Part shown: positions 43,969 to 56,146 of the stretch, piece after piece
Layout: each line of letters opens with the position of its first letter
Position numbering within the stretch: the first letter of the stretch is position 1
Assembly (NCBI GenBank): GCA_019671135.1
Contig: JAHRHY010000001.1
Coordinates: forward strand, 744,001-808,000
DNA: 64,000 nucleotides
Origin: Linnemannia hyalina
Lineage: Eukaryota; Mortierellomycota; Mortierellomycetes; Mortierellales; Mortierellaceae
Direction: 5' to 3'
Translations under genes and position numbers: made by a program
Notes under the pieces: model-generated
What the model saw: only the letters and a program-made list of their open reading frames with translations
Database searches by the model: none
What the model was told of the DNA's origin: nothing

Positions 43969-45090
43969 GCTTTATTCGTCCATGTGCATGGTACTATCGC
44001 TACGCCTACTGTAGTCCACACCATGATATTCTATACTCCTGTATGATTCCTGTAGTAGATGCTTTTGGCGTTTTTATGGTACCAACGATTTGTCGTTCAA
44101 TCGATAACTTTGTTAACATCTAAAGTGTTTGGATACCTTTTCTTCTTCTTTGCTTTATGGTTGCCTCTTTGTCTCTTCTGTCCCTTCTATCTCCTTTGTC
44201 TCCTCTGCAAGTCGTTGTCGCACCAAACTGGGGTCACTGATGCATTAAGAAACAATTGACCAATTGAACGGGTGACAAACAACAAGCAAGGAAACAAAAA
44301 GAATAAAGAGAGATCCTTTCTCTCACCCCTGGACGTATTCTTTTTTTTTTCGCCGTACTCAAGGTACGCTTTTGCTCACCATCCTTCACCCATTCACTCC
44401 GTCCCCTTTCCATGTCCTGTCCCACCTTGGACTCAGCAGCCCAACAAAACAGTAAAAAGCCTAAGAGCACACCCTCGCCTTTTTCTTTTTCTTTTGCCAC
44501 TTTTTTCTCATTATCCTTTCTCTCTCACACACACTCCTCTCTGCCATTCTTCAATTGCAAAAAAACATCTCGCGCAACCTCCACTGGTGCCTCTATGAGC
44601 TTTCACGCGGTCTTTATCGAATCATCTACTTCTTACGCCCCCCTTCTCCTCTCCTTTTTTCCATCTCTTGGTTCTCTCCTCCAGGAATTCTAAAGCATCG
44701 CGACTATTGCATAATCCTTTCATATCAGTACTGCCAACCCACCTTCAGCACCATTATAGTCACCTCTGTTTTCAGTGCTATTCCCTGTAGTTTATTTCCT
44801 GTGCACATCCTTCTTTCTTCTCCTCGGCATCAAATCATCTTTCAATTGCCCCTAGCAGCACCATTGCAGTATCAAGGACTTCACCATTGCCCATTTCGAC
44901 TATTAAAGACGGCAACCCCCACTTTCCCGTCTCCTCTAAATCACCTCAGAACCGCTCGCCACTCTTGCCGCAAACCCAAAACACGACCACTGTCAGACCA
45001 GCCCTGATCACCCTCCTAATAGAGCCCTCTCCACCTTCGACACCCCATTTCAACTCATTAAGCCCACCCTCTTTGCCAAAAGATCTTGCC
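43969..45090. other. Intergenic, BTB gene promoter and leader
   Basis: CT-rich (44330-44680) leading up to the BTB gene. Open frames up to 45090 run into the BTB start in frame, but their Ser/Pro/Leu composition suggests 5' UTR. Confidence 0.5.
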
Positions 45091-46063
45091 ATGGCCGATA
45101 CTCTTGATCCAGTTCACATACAGTCACAGAGTCAAGGCCTTGTCGATCTTTCAAAACGACACTCAAGAGGACCCCCCTCTCAGCTTCAACTACACCAACC
45201 ACAACAACTCCCACACCGCCATCAATCACTTCCCTACTCACCACCGCCAACGGCAACATCACTTTCCTTCCCTTTCACTACAGAGTCCGAAGGCATTTCC
45301 TCAAATACCACAACAGAAGGACAGCCACCAGTCACCTACATGGCTAGCCTCATTGCCCACCAGCTGCTCCAAGTTGGTGCCAGCATGTTTGGTAGACAGG
45401 CAGATGCTAACTGTGTCCTCAAAGTGGGGAACGACCGATATTTTGTTCACGTCCAAATGCTGGCTGTAAGTGCACGCATGGGGTCACCACTTGTCCCCTT
45501 CTTGTCTTGTGTTGTTTGCTTACTGTTTTATTCCTCCATACTGCGCCTGTATCAAGAGTTCATTCAACTCCCAATGCGTCTATCGGGCTTTTATCCCCCT
45601 TCGGCGGCATTTATCTTTCTAACCTGACGCATTTGTGTTCTCATCACACAAGTTTTTCTTGAGATCCAACGTGTGCCTGTTTGTTTATTTTGTTTACATG
45701 ATTATTTATGTTATGATGGATGGTGGGTTGGTTGGTTAGTTGGGCTTTGTTTGTTTGTGTCATTTGCTCTTGGCTCTTCTCTTCTATTGTTTCCCCACCA
45801 TCCCTTTCCCTTTCTTCATTCGCCCATGTACCATGCAGACACAGAAATCTGCATGCTGCCGCATCAACGCCCAAAAATTTCAAATGTGAACATGGTCGCC
45901 TTTCGCTTTTGTTTGAAGCATCATCCGTGCTCTAATAATATTTGAGAAGGACAGGGCGCAGAGAGGGAAGTATAGGAGAGAGGACGAAGCTCTATTGTTT
46001 AGCCTCTTCGCGTTCCGTATATGGACACCCATTCAAACTCAGGGAGAAGGATAAAGAAGACAA

Positions 46064-46111
<48 letters not shown>

Positions 46112-47414
46112 TGCTACTGCGTCCTTGTTGTTGTTGCTAGTTTTTTTTTGGTGTATCGATTGATGGTGTTGCATGCAACTAACAATTGCAACCATCTATC
46201 TCTCTATCCTCTCTCTCATACACCATGCATGCTTTTTCTTTCCGTGCGTTTTATGTGATTCGTTGTTACCGCAATAGTCAAGATCGCCAACATTCAGACG
46301 CATCTTTGATGAGATGATTCTCGAAGACGCCTGGGGAGAGTCTTTTGATGCAGACATCTCCAGCGAAGGAGTAAGCTGCGGTCAATTGGACGAGGACGAC
46401 GAACTGGTCAGCTACAACAGCGATTATGGTTACCAGGACTCTGTCAACATGTCCGGTGAGGACCGTGGACCCGAGTCAGATGACGACGAGAGCATGGGGG
46501 ACGATAGCAGCGTTTCTTCATGGAACCAAGGCCAACGACGTCGTCGTCGCTTTCGTCGTGTACGGTCAGGATCCGAAGATCCATCGGCATTGGTAAATGC
46601 ATTCCCGTATCAGTTGGGTCCCATGGGCTCGGCAAGGACGGATCAGCCATCTCCACTCTCATCACCACAGGTGGAAAGGGCAGTCGACTTGAGTATGGAA
46701 CGATTGAATGTCCGAGTTCATCAACTGCGTATTCAAGACGAATCGGACCATGATCATGAAGTGAGGAGGAGGGGAACAGTGAGATCGAGTCCAGGACTCG
46801 TGAGCGTAGGGGGAAAGGGAGTAGAGAAGGGAGATGAAGATAGAGCAGACGACGAGGGCGCAGAGGCATTATCGGATGACAGAGAAGATGGTAAAAGCAT
46901 CAGCAGTGTAGGCACAGATGGCGGCTTACCTGAGCTCGTTGTCGCCTTTGCTGATCCGGAAGGCAGCCACTTCAAGGAACTATTGTATTGGGTGAGTCTA
47001 TTCTAACACACACGCTCTTTTTAATCCGACAAAAATAATTGATAACAGAGAGAGCAACCACTATGTGAGGGAGAGAGAGTCGACCTTTAACCCTGTTAAT
47101 ATCCCTCCTCTGTTTTGCTTGCTCTCTACAAATAGCTCTACACGGGAGACGGCAATCGGTGGATTCGATTTTTCACGCCCGAGAACTATGGTTCGATCCT
47201 GCAGAACATCCTTCACCTGAACATTGTGACGAGAGAGGTACTCGAGATCTGTATTGTGTTTGAGGCCAGAACGCCACCAGAGCTCGGCCTCAGGGGGATG
47301 GCTCTCTCTGTCCTCTGTGGACCTTCGTCCAATTCGTTGTCGCAGCCCGATTCGAATGCGAACACAGATGCAGCATTCACCGCAGAGGCAGAGACAGACA
47401 TCAGCCCAACATAA
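45091..47414 (+). CDS. BTB/POZ domain protein with internal acidic insert
   Basis: Three exons: 45091-45465, 46278-46991, 47136-47414; 455 residues. After a Gln/Pro/Ser-rich N-terminus, the BTB fold starts DANCVLKVGNDRYFVHVQMLA (exon 1) and continues SRSPTFRRIFDEM (exon 2). It is then interrupted by about 210 residues of acidic, Ser-rich sequence (DEDDELVSYNSD, ESDDDESMGDDSS, RRRRRFRRVRSGS) and resumes LPELVVAFADPEGSHFKELLYWLYTGD, then NYGSILQNILHLNI. BTB domains dimerise and often bind Cullin-3 as substrate adaptors; partner and target here are unknown. Start is an ATG in GCCATGG context. The first intron is 812 nt and includes a GA repeat. Function beyond the fold is not inferable. Confidence 0.75.
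46069..46105 (+). repeat. (GA)n microsatellite
   Basis: About 18 GA units within the long first intron of the BTB gene. Confidence 0.9.
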
Positions 47415-48360
47415 TACATAATACGAAACGAGAGATGGAAGGAAGAATAACATATACATCCAACATATTACATCCCTATGCCATGTTTTAAAATAATATT
47501 GAAGGAAATAAACGGAGGACAGGTTGCTAAACATCGAATCAATGTCTTTCATGACGACGTTGTTGAGGTGTAGTTTGTGGGTATGCACCGTCCATCCCAT
47601 CGTCTTTCCGCCTTAGTTTTTTTTTTTGGTGAGGGGCAAACCTATCCTCCAGCTCCCCCATTCATCTGGCTCTCTCATTCATCCAGCTCATCTCGCTGTT
47701 GTTTTTTGAGTTTTCGTTTTGGGAATGTGCCCAAAAGGCTTTCAAAGAAAACGAAAAAAGAGGTGTTGTGATTTTGAGGAATTGAACCGTGCACAGCTGG
47801 TCCTCCCACCTCATCCTTATCATTTTCCCTTCTGACTATGCATTACATGTAAAAAATGCATGCATGAACAGACACCAAAAAAAGAGCCTTTCCTCTGCTA
47901 TTGTTAAGTCTTTTGTTGACAATGCTGGTTTTTTTTGTTCCTGTCGTCATTTTGGTGTTGGTGTCTTTGTGAGCTCACAACCCTAATTATTGTCCTTGTC
48001 GATGTTGACGCTGATGCTGATTTGGGTTATGTTCACTGTGCGTGAACGCAGAAGCAAAACAAGACTAGTAAAAAAGAATAGACGAGAACAAAGCAGCGGA
48101 AAACGAAGGTTGAAAAAAAGCATCAAGCGGTTCTAGAACTGTATCGACTCTGCCTATTCTTTGTGGGGGGGGGGGGGGGGGTTTGGTGAGATGATGGGCA
48201 TTCATGTATTCATATTGTGTTTGCATGTGTTGCGTTCGTTTGTGCCTGAATCGGCACTAACCTTTAACTTATGATTTCACTTATTGTTACTACTGTAACA
48301 AAAGTAAAAAAAGTCTATTGTAGTCTATGAAATGGTGGTATTCTATGCAATGGCGGTATT
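47415..48360. other. Convergent 3' intergenic region
   Basis: Between the BTB and PPN1 3' ends. Holds a 17-G homopolymer at 48165-48181 and a short direct repeat (TATGCAATGG.GGTATTC, 48328-48377) that runs into the PPN1 stop. No gene seen. Confidence 0.55.
48165..48181 (+). repeat. G homopolymer (17 nt)
   Basis: Seventeen consecutive G on the + strand, between convergent genes, like the tract at 9696. Confidence 0.85.
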
Positions 48361-50212
48361 CTATGCAATGGTGGTATTAGCCCCACTCTGAACTACCATC
48401 CGATCAAGGTACACCGTCTTCAGATCCTCTTCCCTCACAATCCGACGCGCCAAGCCCAGCCACTCCGAGACACCCAAGTTCTTGAGCCCATAATCTTCAC
48501 GGGTCCGGTACTCGATCTCGTATGTGGGAGGCGTATTAGGGTGTTTGTTGGCGTGTGTGAGGTTACACCAGTACTGGGTGAATTCCTGAGGGAAGCCGAA
48601 TGTGGTGGAAGGGGCTGGGCTGGGGCGTCGATGGTGGTGGTACTGTTCCTCGGCATCATCGTCTTCGTTATCTTGAGTATCACCGTCGGCGTTGTCGAGC
48701 TGGTAGGAGAAAACACGTAAAGTGGGGTTATAGGTTGGAACGACAGAGGGCGACACCAAGACGATCGCATAATCCTTGAGTTGAGCACGTTCGGGGACAG
48801 TATCGTACTGCATCCAGAGATACTCCAGGTACGTGCTAAGACCCTGCGCGTGAAACGTGACATTCTTATCGACCTGTGCTCCCCCCACAAGACCACGTTC
48901 TGGAGGAGACCCCTCCTCACCTCCCTTGTTGCCACCATTCGAGAGCAAGAAGAAGTGGTCGATGTTGGCATGGCCAAAGAGATGACCAACAATGACATCC
49001 TGATAGGCGAGCGCGATCTTGGTGTACCGTGAGTAGCAAGTGGGCGAATACGACTTCTTCTCTGGTGGGACATGTCCTGTCAGGTATGCGACCATCTTGC
49101 GTGTCCGAAGCTTGTCCAACTCAGTCTCCAACCAATCCATCTGTTCCGTGCCCGGTTCCTCCTCCTCCTTGCACCCATCGACAGCGGCATTGTGGATGTA
49201 GAAATAGAGAGTGTTGAGACTGACGACGGTGATCTTATCAGCAACGGCCTCGACAGAGTAATATCCACCACGAGCAAAAGTCTTGGCCATGGACTCGGGA
49301 ATGAACTCTGTCCAGATAGTAGCAAAGTACTGGAGGATGGGGTTGGGACCCTGATGGAGGATGTTGTGGGGGTAGACATCGTTGTTGCCGATGGAGGGGA
49401 TGATGGGGATGGGTCGACCGTCTGGACCGGGAGGGAAGGTCTTAAGGACCTTGTTGGCTATGATTTTGTTGAGGGCGTTGATTTCATCCTGGGTGCGCGG
49501 GTGGGTGTTGTCAGAGTCGTGCCTTAAAATACGATTCAGGGACACCAAGACGGGAGAGAGATATTAGATTTTTGATCAAATCACTGATCATATCAACCCA
49601 TTCATCCTTGCCGATGGTGTTCCTGTGGACCTTTCTTTACCTGGCGTTGTCTCCAGTCCAGACAACAAAGTCAACCGAGTCCACAACGTTCTTGTCAATC
49701 CAGTCAAAGGTGGCATCGACCAGACCCAGGGGGCTGTCACAGATTGTATTCGGGGCTCCATACCGACCACCAATCGTGGTATTGACTGGGACAGGAGACG
49801 ACGACGACGACGAGCGAGGGTGCAAAAAGCCTGACCGGAGAATATTGCCGCTTGATGTTTTGTCGTTATGGTCTCCAAGAGGAAGGCGGCGAACTAGTCC
49901 ATGGTGTCGAGTGAATCGTTTCTGTTTACTCGCATTATCGTCATCATGAACATCAATATCCTCGCCGACGATAGTGTGACAAGAGGTCCAGACTGCAGCT
50001 CCCTCCAGATAATGTTCGTCAGGGTGGAGGTCGGTCATTTGAAGAAACCGACCCTTCAACTCTGCCCGTTCCAGCGACGGAACTGAGGATGGGGCTGCAT
50101 GAGAGGTTGTTGCCAGGAGGGTGGTACATGCGATTGTTGAGCAGATGAGAAGAACAGCCGGACTCCATGGTCGTCTGCATGACGAAACCGTTGGGTTCTT
50201 GTGAATGTGCAT
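48361..50212 (-). CDS. PPN1: Endopolyphosphatase Ppn1 (metallophosphatase)
   Basis: Two minus-strand exons, 50212-49641 and 49522-48361; 577 residues. A hydrophobic segment AVLLICSTIACTTLLATT (about 19-36) after a short basic N-terminus acts as signal anchor, as in the type II vacuolar membrane Ppn1. Calcineurin-like metallophosphatase motifs follow in order: FLQMTDLHPDEHY (Asp61, His63), VVWTGDNAR ending exon 1, IPSIGNNDVYPHN, AYLTGHVPPEKK and VGHLFGHANIDHF, so all metal-binding residues are present. Ppn1 cuts long polyphosphate chains in the vacuole. An acidic/His-rich loop (EDDDAEEQYHHHRR) lies near the C-terminus. The C-terminal region matches the family (EYLWMQY, TQYWCNLT). The single intron of 118 nt interrupts the TGDNAR-HDSDN site. 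Confidence 0.93.
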
Positions 50213-51105
50213 TTTTTTTAAGCTAGAAAAAAAATGTAAAAAGAAGGAAGGAAGAGGACGTGGGAGAATGGCGGAGAGGAGGGAGTGAGGCGAAAAAGAA
50301 TGACGAGAAGTAGGAAAAAGAAAAGCGAGACGAGGAGATGGTGCCTTTTTGTAGGAGGGAAAACAAGTCGGGAAAATAAGTCCGAGGGTCTGGACGCGGT
50401 TAAGCATGCAAAGCAGGGCCAATTGGACAAAAATACCGCGAGAAAAAACGCTCATACTTTGTTCCTAGATCGGAATACCCTCACTGTTGTATGTCGAATT
50501 GACGATCCGCTCTTTGGCCCTACATTGTAAAGAGAGCATGAGAATAACACCATATCTGTAGCCCTTCCCCTTTCTGTTCTTTTGTGCGCGCTTCGTTGCT
50601 CCAGTTGGTATCATTCTGGGTCACCCACTATGTCAATTGCACGCCACCTCATTGTTATCGAGAGTTCAGAACCAATAACTGTTGCACTCCAGGTCTATCG
50701 AATGACGCGTGCGCTATAACTACCACCATAAACTTGCAGGAGATCCTTGAGTAGGCACCAGGTTGAACCTATGGTCCTATGGTTCTGTACGTGGAGCCGA
50801 TTCGATTCGATTGGTTGGTGTGAGCGAATCAGTCACAAACGCGTCACGGGGTCCAGAGAGTCGTGTCCATTCTCTCTTTGCCCAAGCTTGCTCAGTCTTT
50901 GCTTTACTTTCTCACATCCACTACATTCAACCCCTTCCTCCCTTCGACACTTCTCCCTTCCTACAGCTCACACTCGCACCGACAAAAAGGGCGATTAAGG
51001 TCAACAGCGAAACCCACACACACCTCCTCGCATCGACATTCAGGCTCTCAAAAGACACCGCCCGCTCTCTCTGCACAGTCTCTTCACATTCACATTCAAG
51101 TTGAC
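50213..51105. other. Divergent promoter region (PPN1 / GID2)
   Basis: Pyrimidine/purine-rich leaders flank both starts. Short open frames only. Nothing else recognised. Confidence 0.5.
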
Positions 51106-53256
51106 ATGGAGTCGTTTATCAAGGACTACGACAAGATCATAAAGAAGCAGCGGACCTTGGAGACGAACGACCCGCTTGACCGCCTGATAGCCGTCGTCAA
51201 CGAGGCCAAAGAAAAGATCCGGGCAGGTGTGTTCTTACGAGCTGTGTCCTTTTTCTGTGTAGCAAGGGGTTTTATTTGAAGCGTTGTTTTGGAACCAAAA
51301 GGCACGCAGGGTTACATGCAGAGCCTCGAGTTAACACGAACTGTCTATACGCCTCTTATGAGCATAGACCCAAGTTCTGTCACATCATCTCTCGCCGTAC
51401 TCGGAAAGTCAATCAAAATGGTCTCTAATGGCATCTCAGAGGAGCAGAAGGAAATCCAGAGCTCGCTCTCAAAGTACTCCAAGGCAATCGACAAGGTATG
51501 TTCTGACACACAAATAAGTTGGAAAGGGGAGAACAGAAAGAACTGGCAAAGGATACAAAGAGGGAGAAGGAGAACCATGGTTGCACCACCATGAAGATGT
51601 TCGTGCGTATTATTTGCTGTCTGTTCTTGTGTTAGGTGTACGTGCTTTTTTTTGTTCTTTGCTTTTAGCAATCCTGACCCCCTTTTATTTCCCGTCGTGC
51701 GTTTGACACATCACACTTCGTTTCTGGGGTTTGGTTCGGGACGCTGACATAGAAATTTACAGCAGACATGATGGCAGCCATCAACCCACATGCATTCGAC
51801 AACAAGGAAAATATCCTCAGGAGTACGATAGCTATGCACTTTATCCGTCAGGGTAACTTTGAAATTGGAGACACATTCGCCAGGGTAAGAAGCATTGACT
51901 CGATGTTGAGTATCTGCTTAGTTGCTCTGTCACCTTTGATATTTATGCGTTTTCTACTATTTACAGAAACTGACCATGTTCTGTTGAAATCCTCCATTAG
52001 GAGACCGGCTTGACAGTACCGGACTCGATGCGACACCAATTCATGGAGATGTTTGATATTGTCGCGGCACTCAAAGAGGATAACCTGGAACCAGCATTAC
52101 AGTGAGTGTCCACCAACACTAAGACTTCTTTGGGTCGTCAAAAGTGGCATTCGCTGTCGGAGCTCCAATTGACGTCTTTTTTTTTTGTGAATGGATCGAA
52201 ATCTAGATGGGCAACGCGGCACAGGAGCGGTCTGGAGAAACGGTCAAGCACACTCGAGTTCAAGCTTCATCGCCAGAGATACATGCAGCTGTTGATGGGT
52301 CGCCAGGTTCAAGAAGCCATTGCCTACGCTCGCAAGAACTTCGCATATTTTGGGACTCGTCATACACAAGGTACTTATTTCCTACAATTGGAGTTTCAAT
52401 GAGCCTAGAAGTAAACACTTTCACAAGCTTCGCACTGACTGTAGTAAACGTATCCGTTGGCCATTAGAAATCTTCCGACTCATGGGTAGTATCATTTACA
52501 TGGATCACATCAAGACATCGCCGTACGCAAATCTAATAGCCGCAAACGCCAACGCTGACATTCAGCACATGTTCACTCGCGACTTTTGCAGTCTGATTGG
52601 TCTGTCCTGCGACAGTCCACTCTACGTCAGGTGGGTCCCTTAATGACTCGTAAAATCCACTGTATCATACTATCAATGCACGCACTAACACGCGTCCGCT
52701 TCAATACTCTCTACAGTGTCACTGTGGGAACCCAAGCCATGCCAACAATGATCAAGATGGCGAGCATCATGAAGGCCAAAAAGACCGAATGGAGTCAGCA
52801 GCAAGAGTTGCCGGTATGTCAAACTGCCCTGTGTGAAGCTCCAATCCATGTATGTTCCCGTCAAATATATATGTTCCTGTATTGACGTTGCATTCCTCAT
52901 TTGCTTTGAAAAAAAAATAGGTGGAGATCAATTTGACGGACGACACTAAGTTCCATTCGATCTTTGCTTGTCCTGTCTCAAAGGAACAGGCAACAGAGGA
53001 GAATCCGCCAATGATGATGGGATGTGGACACGTTATCTGCAAAGAGAGTTTGCAGAAGCTTTGCCGTGGATCCAGCAAGTACGTGTTTCTTATGCAATTT
53101 GAGCCAGGATTGCATTGTATAGTATGAGCTATGAGTTTTATCCGACCTAACCTGACTTTCTTTTTCTTCTGCTTGTTGTATGATAGTCTTCGGTTCAAGT
53201 GTCCGTATTGCCCTCAAGAGTCGATGGCCTCGCAGGCCAAGAACGTCTACTTCTAG
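51106..53256 (+). CDS. RMD5: GID complex RING subunit Gid2/Rmd5 (RMND5)
   Basis: Nine exons: 51106-51226, 51302-51495, 51753-51884, 52001-52101, 52207-52370, 52468-52630, 52717-52813, 52921-53078, 53187-53256; 399 residues, matching RMND5. LisH-like segment [38 protein letters not shown], then the CRA part [18 protein letters not shown] and [10 protein letters not shown]. The C-terminal degenerate RING has Cys341-[22 protein letters not shown] (Cys359, His361, Cys364) and KCPYCPQE. With Gid9/Fyv10 it forms the catalytic core of the GID/CTLH E3 ligase, which in yeast marks gluconeogenic enzymes for degradation. First exon-exon joint uses acceptor AAAAG|GC, the only in-frame choice. Nop13-like gene starts only 192 nt downstream on the same strand. 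Confidence 0.92.
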
Positions 53257-53448
53257 ACGTTGCGCACAGTCCATGCAGCCATAGACATTCGCATTTGAAA
53301 ATGAAGGATCTCAGTTCAACCAGTCACTCTTTTGGGCGCATCCAAGCCACAATCCTGTTTTGATTTTTTTTCTTTTTTTTTCTTTTTGACAGTGTGTGGA
53401 ATGCATTGCCCATCTCTCGTAACTCAACCCCACAGACATATACACATC

Positions 53449-55122
53449 ATGGACGCTGCAGACGAGCCCTATGACTTTCTCAACTGGCACAGCAATGCGC
53501 CCGTTGTCAAGGATGAAAAAAAGGAATTGGTAATACCACCGGCACTCTGGACCATTTTATGTTCACCTTTGGGCGCTATGGCTTAGTATACAAGTCTGAC
53601 ACCGTCCCCTCGTTTCTTATGATTGACTCCCTATAGAAGAAGCAGAAGAAGGCAGAGAAAGAGGCCAAGGCCAACGCAGCAAAGGAGTCCAAGAAGTCGT
53701 CCTCCAAGTCATCAAAAAAGTCCAGCAAAAAGACCATGGATTCTGATAGCGACAGTAGCGAGGACGAGGAGGAGGCAGCGGCATCAAAGAAGGCGCTCAG
53801 GGCTAGCAAGAAGGAAAAGTCCAAGAAGAAAGCCGTCGTCATGGATTCGGATATAGATTCATCATCGTCAGACTCAGAGCAGGATGACCCCGACACACAA
53901 CCGCCTCCAAAGTCCAAGAAGAAGAAGAACAAGAAGAAGAACAAGAAGAAGGCTGGCGCAGAGGACGATGAGGAGGCAGAGGCACCCGAGAATGAGGATG
54001 GTGTTGTTGATGATGACGAGGAAGGTGGCAAGAAGAAGAAGAAAAAGGGCGACAAGAAGGACAAGAAGGACAAGGAGGCCAAGGAGAAGAAGGACGGCCC
54101 TGGACGGAAGGGCGAGTACGGTATCTGGATCGGGAACCTCTCGTTCTTGACGACCGATAAGGCATTGCGCCATTTCTTCCGTAACGTCGGCGGCGAGATC
54201 ACACGTGTCAACATGCCTACAGGCTCGGGATACAACAAGAAGGGCAACAAGGGCTTCGCCTATGTCGATTTCTCGAGTGCCGAGGGTCAGGAGGCGGCGA
54301 TCAAGTTGTCTGAGTCTGAGGTGGACGGACGGAAGGTGTTGATCAAGTCGAGCAAGTCATTTGAGGGTCGTCCCGCGGTCTCCAAGGCTGCTGCTCAGGA
54401 AAAGTCATTGAAGCAGAAGCATGCTGTCTCGCCTACGCTGTTTGTCGGAAACTTGTCATTCCAGTCGACGAGGGAGGGTCTTCAGAAGCTGTTTGAGGAC
54501 TGTGGAGAGATTCGCAAGGTTCGTCTGGCGACCTTTGAGGATTCTGGAAAGTGCAAGGGGTAAGTTTCTTGCTTTCCGCTTTGCTCAGGATGAAGGTTTA
54601 CAGTGGATATGGACATATCTTGTGGGAGGTGCCATTTACGCGGTTTGCCAAATACTTACTGGCCCACTATTTTTTATCCTGTTTAGATTCGCATATATCG
54701 ATTACATGGCACCTGAATCGGCGACGACAGCACTGACGGACCCAAAGAAGCACTTTTTGGATGGACGCAAGCTCAACATTGAGTACGCCTCGGCTGAAGC
54801 CACCCTGAAGGGTAACCCCCGCGAGTTCAGGAAGCGCAAGCGTGAGGAAGAAGATGCAGCAGCGATTGCCCGTGGCGAAGTGCCTCCCTCACAACAGGAA
54901 GGTGGCGCCAACTACGATCCCGAAGCAGCCGCCGCCGAAGCAGAGGACGAGGAGAGGAGAAAACGCAATGCGGAGCAAAAGGCCAAGCGACAGAGACGTC
55001 AACCTGGAGAGACGACCGTCAAGAAGCTTCAGGGCCATCAGCGTCCTGGATTTGCCCTTGCCAATGCTCAACGTGCCACCACTGGTATTGTCGAGTTCAA
55101 AGGAAACAAAGTTACCTTCTAA
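53449..55122 (+). CDS. NOP13: Nop13-like nucleolar protein with two RRMs
   Basis: Three exons: 53449-53529, 53637-54559, 54687-55122; 479 residues. The N-terminal 185 residues alternate Lys-rich and Ser/Asp/Glu-rich blocks (KSSSKSSKKSSKK, DSDSDSSEDEEE, KKKKNKKKNKKK), typical of nucleolar proteins and CK2 targets. RRM1 from 189: GIWIGNLSF (RNP2) and KGFAYVDFS (RNP1). RRM2 from about 294: TLFVGNLSF and, across the intron, KCKGFAYIDYM. The C-terminus is charged and ends RPGFALANAQRATTGIVEF. Order and the GIWIGNLSF...TLFVGNLSF pair fit Nop13, a nucleolar factor found with pre-ribosomes; nucleolin is a less likely alternative because it has a Gly-Arg tail, absent here. Confidence 0.85.
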
Positions 55123-55404
55123 GAAGGAAGGTGTCTTGGGAACTACTATTTTACATTACCTTTTCATTTTTCATTCATTTTCTTCACACTTTGCACAAAT
55201 AAATACTTTCTCGGCATAATACCAGTATATCTTTTGTATACTCTCCTTTGGCGATAGCTAATTGAACACTCCTTTTGCAAACAAGAAGATGAGTGCGGTT
55301 TACTGTTTGGAGGAATAATAGTCTTCGTAAGCATAAAAAAAATGGCCTTATATATTGGCACTGCTCCTTCTCATCATCGTTCTACGAATAGCTTTTAACT
55401 GGTT

Positions 55405-56111
55405 TCAGTCGTCAGTGGCACCAAAAAGAACGAAGGATAACTCTTTTTGTTTGGTACCATTGGAGGTATTCATTGTTGTTCTATTGAAATGAGGTGTTTG
55501 TGAGGTGCAGTTAGGCGCTCTAGGGAGGAGGAGGACCAGACCGGTGATGGGAGAGAAGACACCCAAGAAATCGATACGTTTGATCTTTTCGTGGAGGGAG
55601 TCGCCGACGTGATGGAGGCAGAGCTTGATGACGACGGCGAAGGTGACGGCACCAATGGGCAGGTTGATAAAGAAAGCCCAGTGCCACGAGGCATGGTTTG
55701 TAAAGACACCTCGAAGAAGTGGTCCAATAATAGAAGAAAGCCCAAAGACGGCACCGATGATCCCCTGACACTTTCCGCGCTCGCGGGGGGTGACCAGGTC
55801 GGTGATGATGATCATGACCATGAACATGATTCCTCCAGCCCCGACTCCACTGATGCCCCAAGCTACTATCGTCGTGACCATGCTCTGGGCTGCGCCACAG
55901 AGGGCCGGTCCGTCGAGGAAGACGGTGATAGCGAAGAGGAAGACGGTGATAGCGAAGAGGAAGACGGACTTGCGACCAAAGTTGTCCGAGAAGCGACCGT
56001 ACCTATTAGGCGGTGTGAAAAGCGTCGGAGCATACATTTTTTTAGAACGACATATAAGTTGAGCTGTATGAGTTTCCACTCCAGAACAACACAACAAGGA
56101 CCAAGAGAGTG

Positions 56112-56146
<35 letters not shown>

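Noticed and set aside
47761..47815. GGTTCAATTCC on the minus strand resembling a tRNA B box
   Set aside because: No T-stem pairing and no cloverleaf can be formed around it.
53576..54250. Minus-strand Ser/Phe-rich frame of 224 codons
   Set aside because: Antisense shadow of the Lys/Asp/Glu-rich part of the Nop13-like gene.
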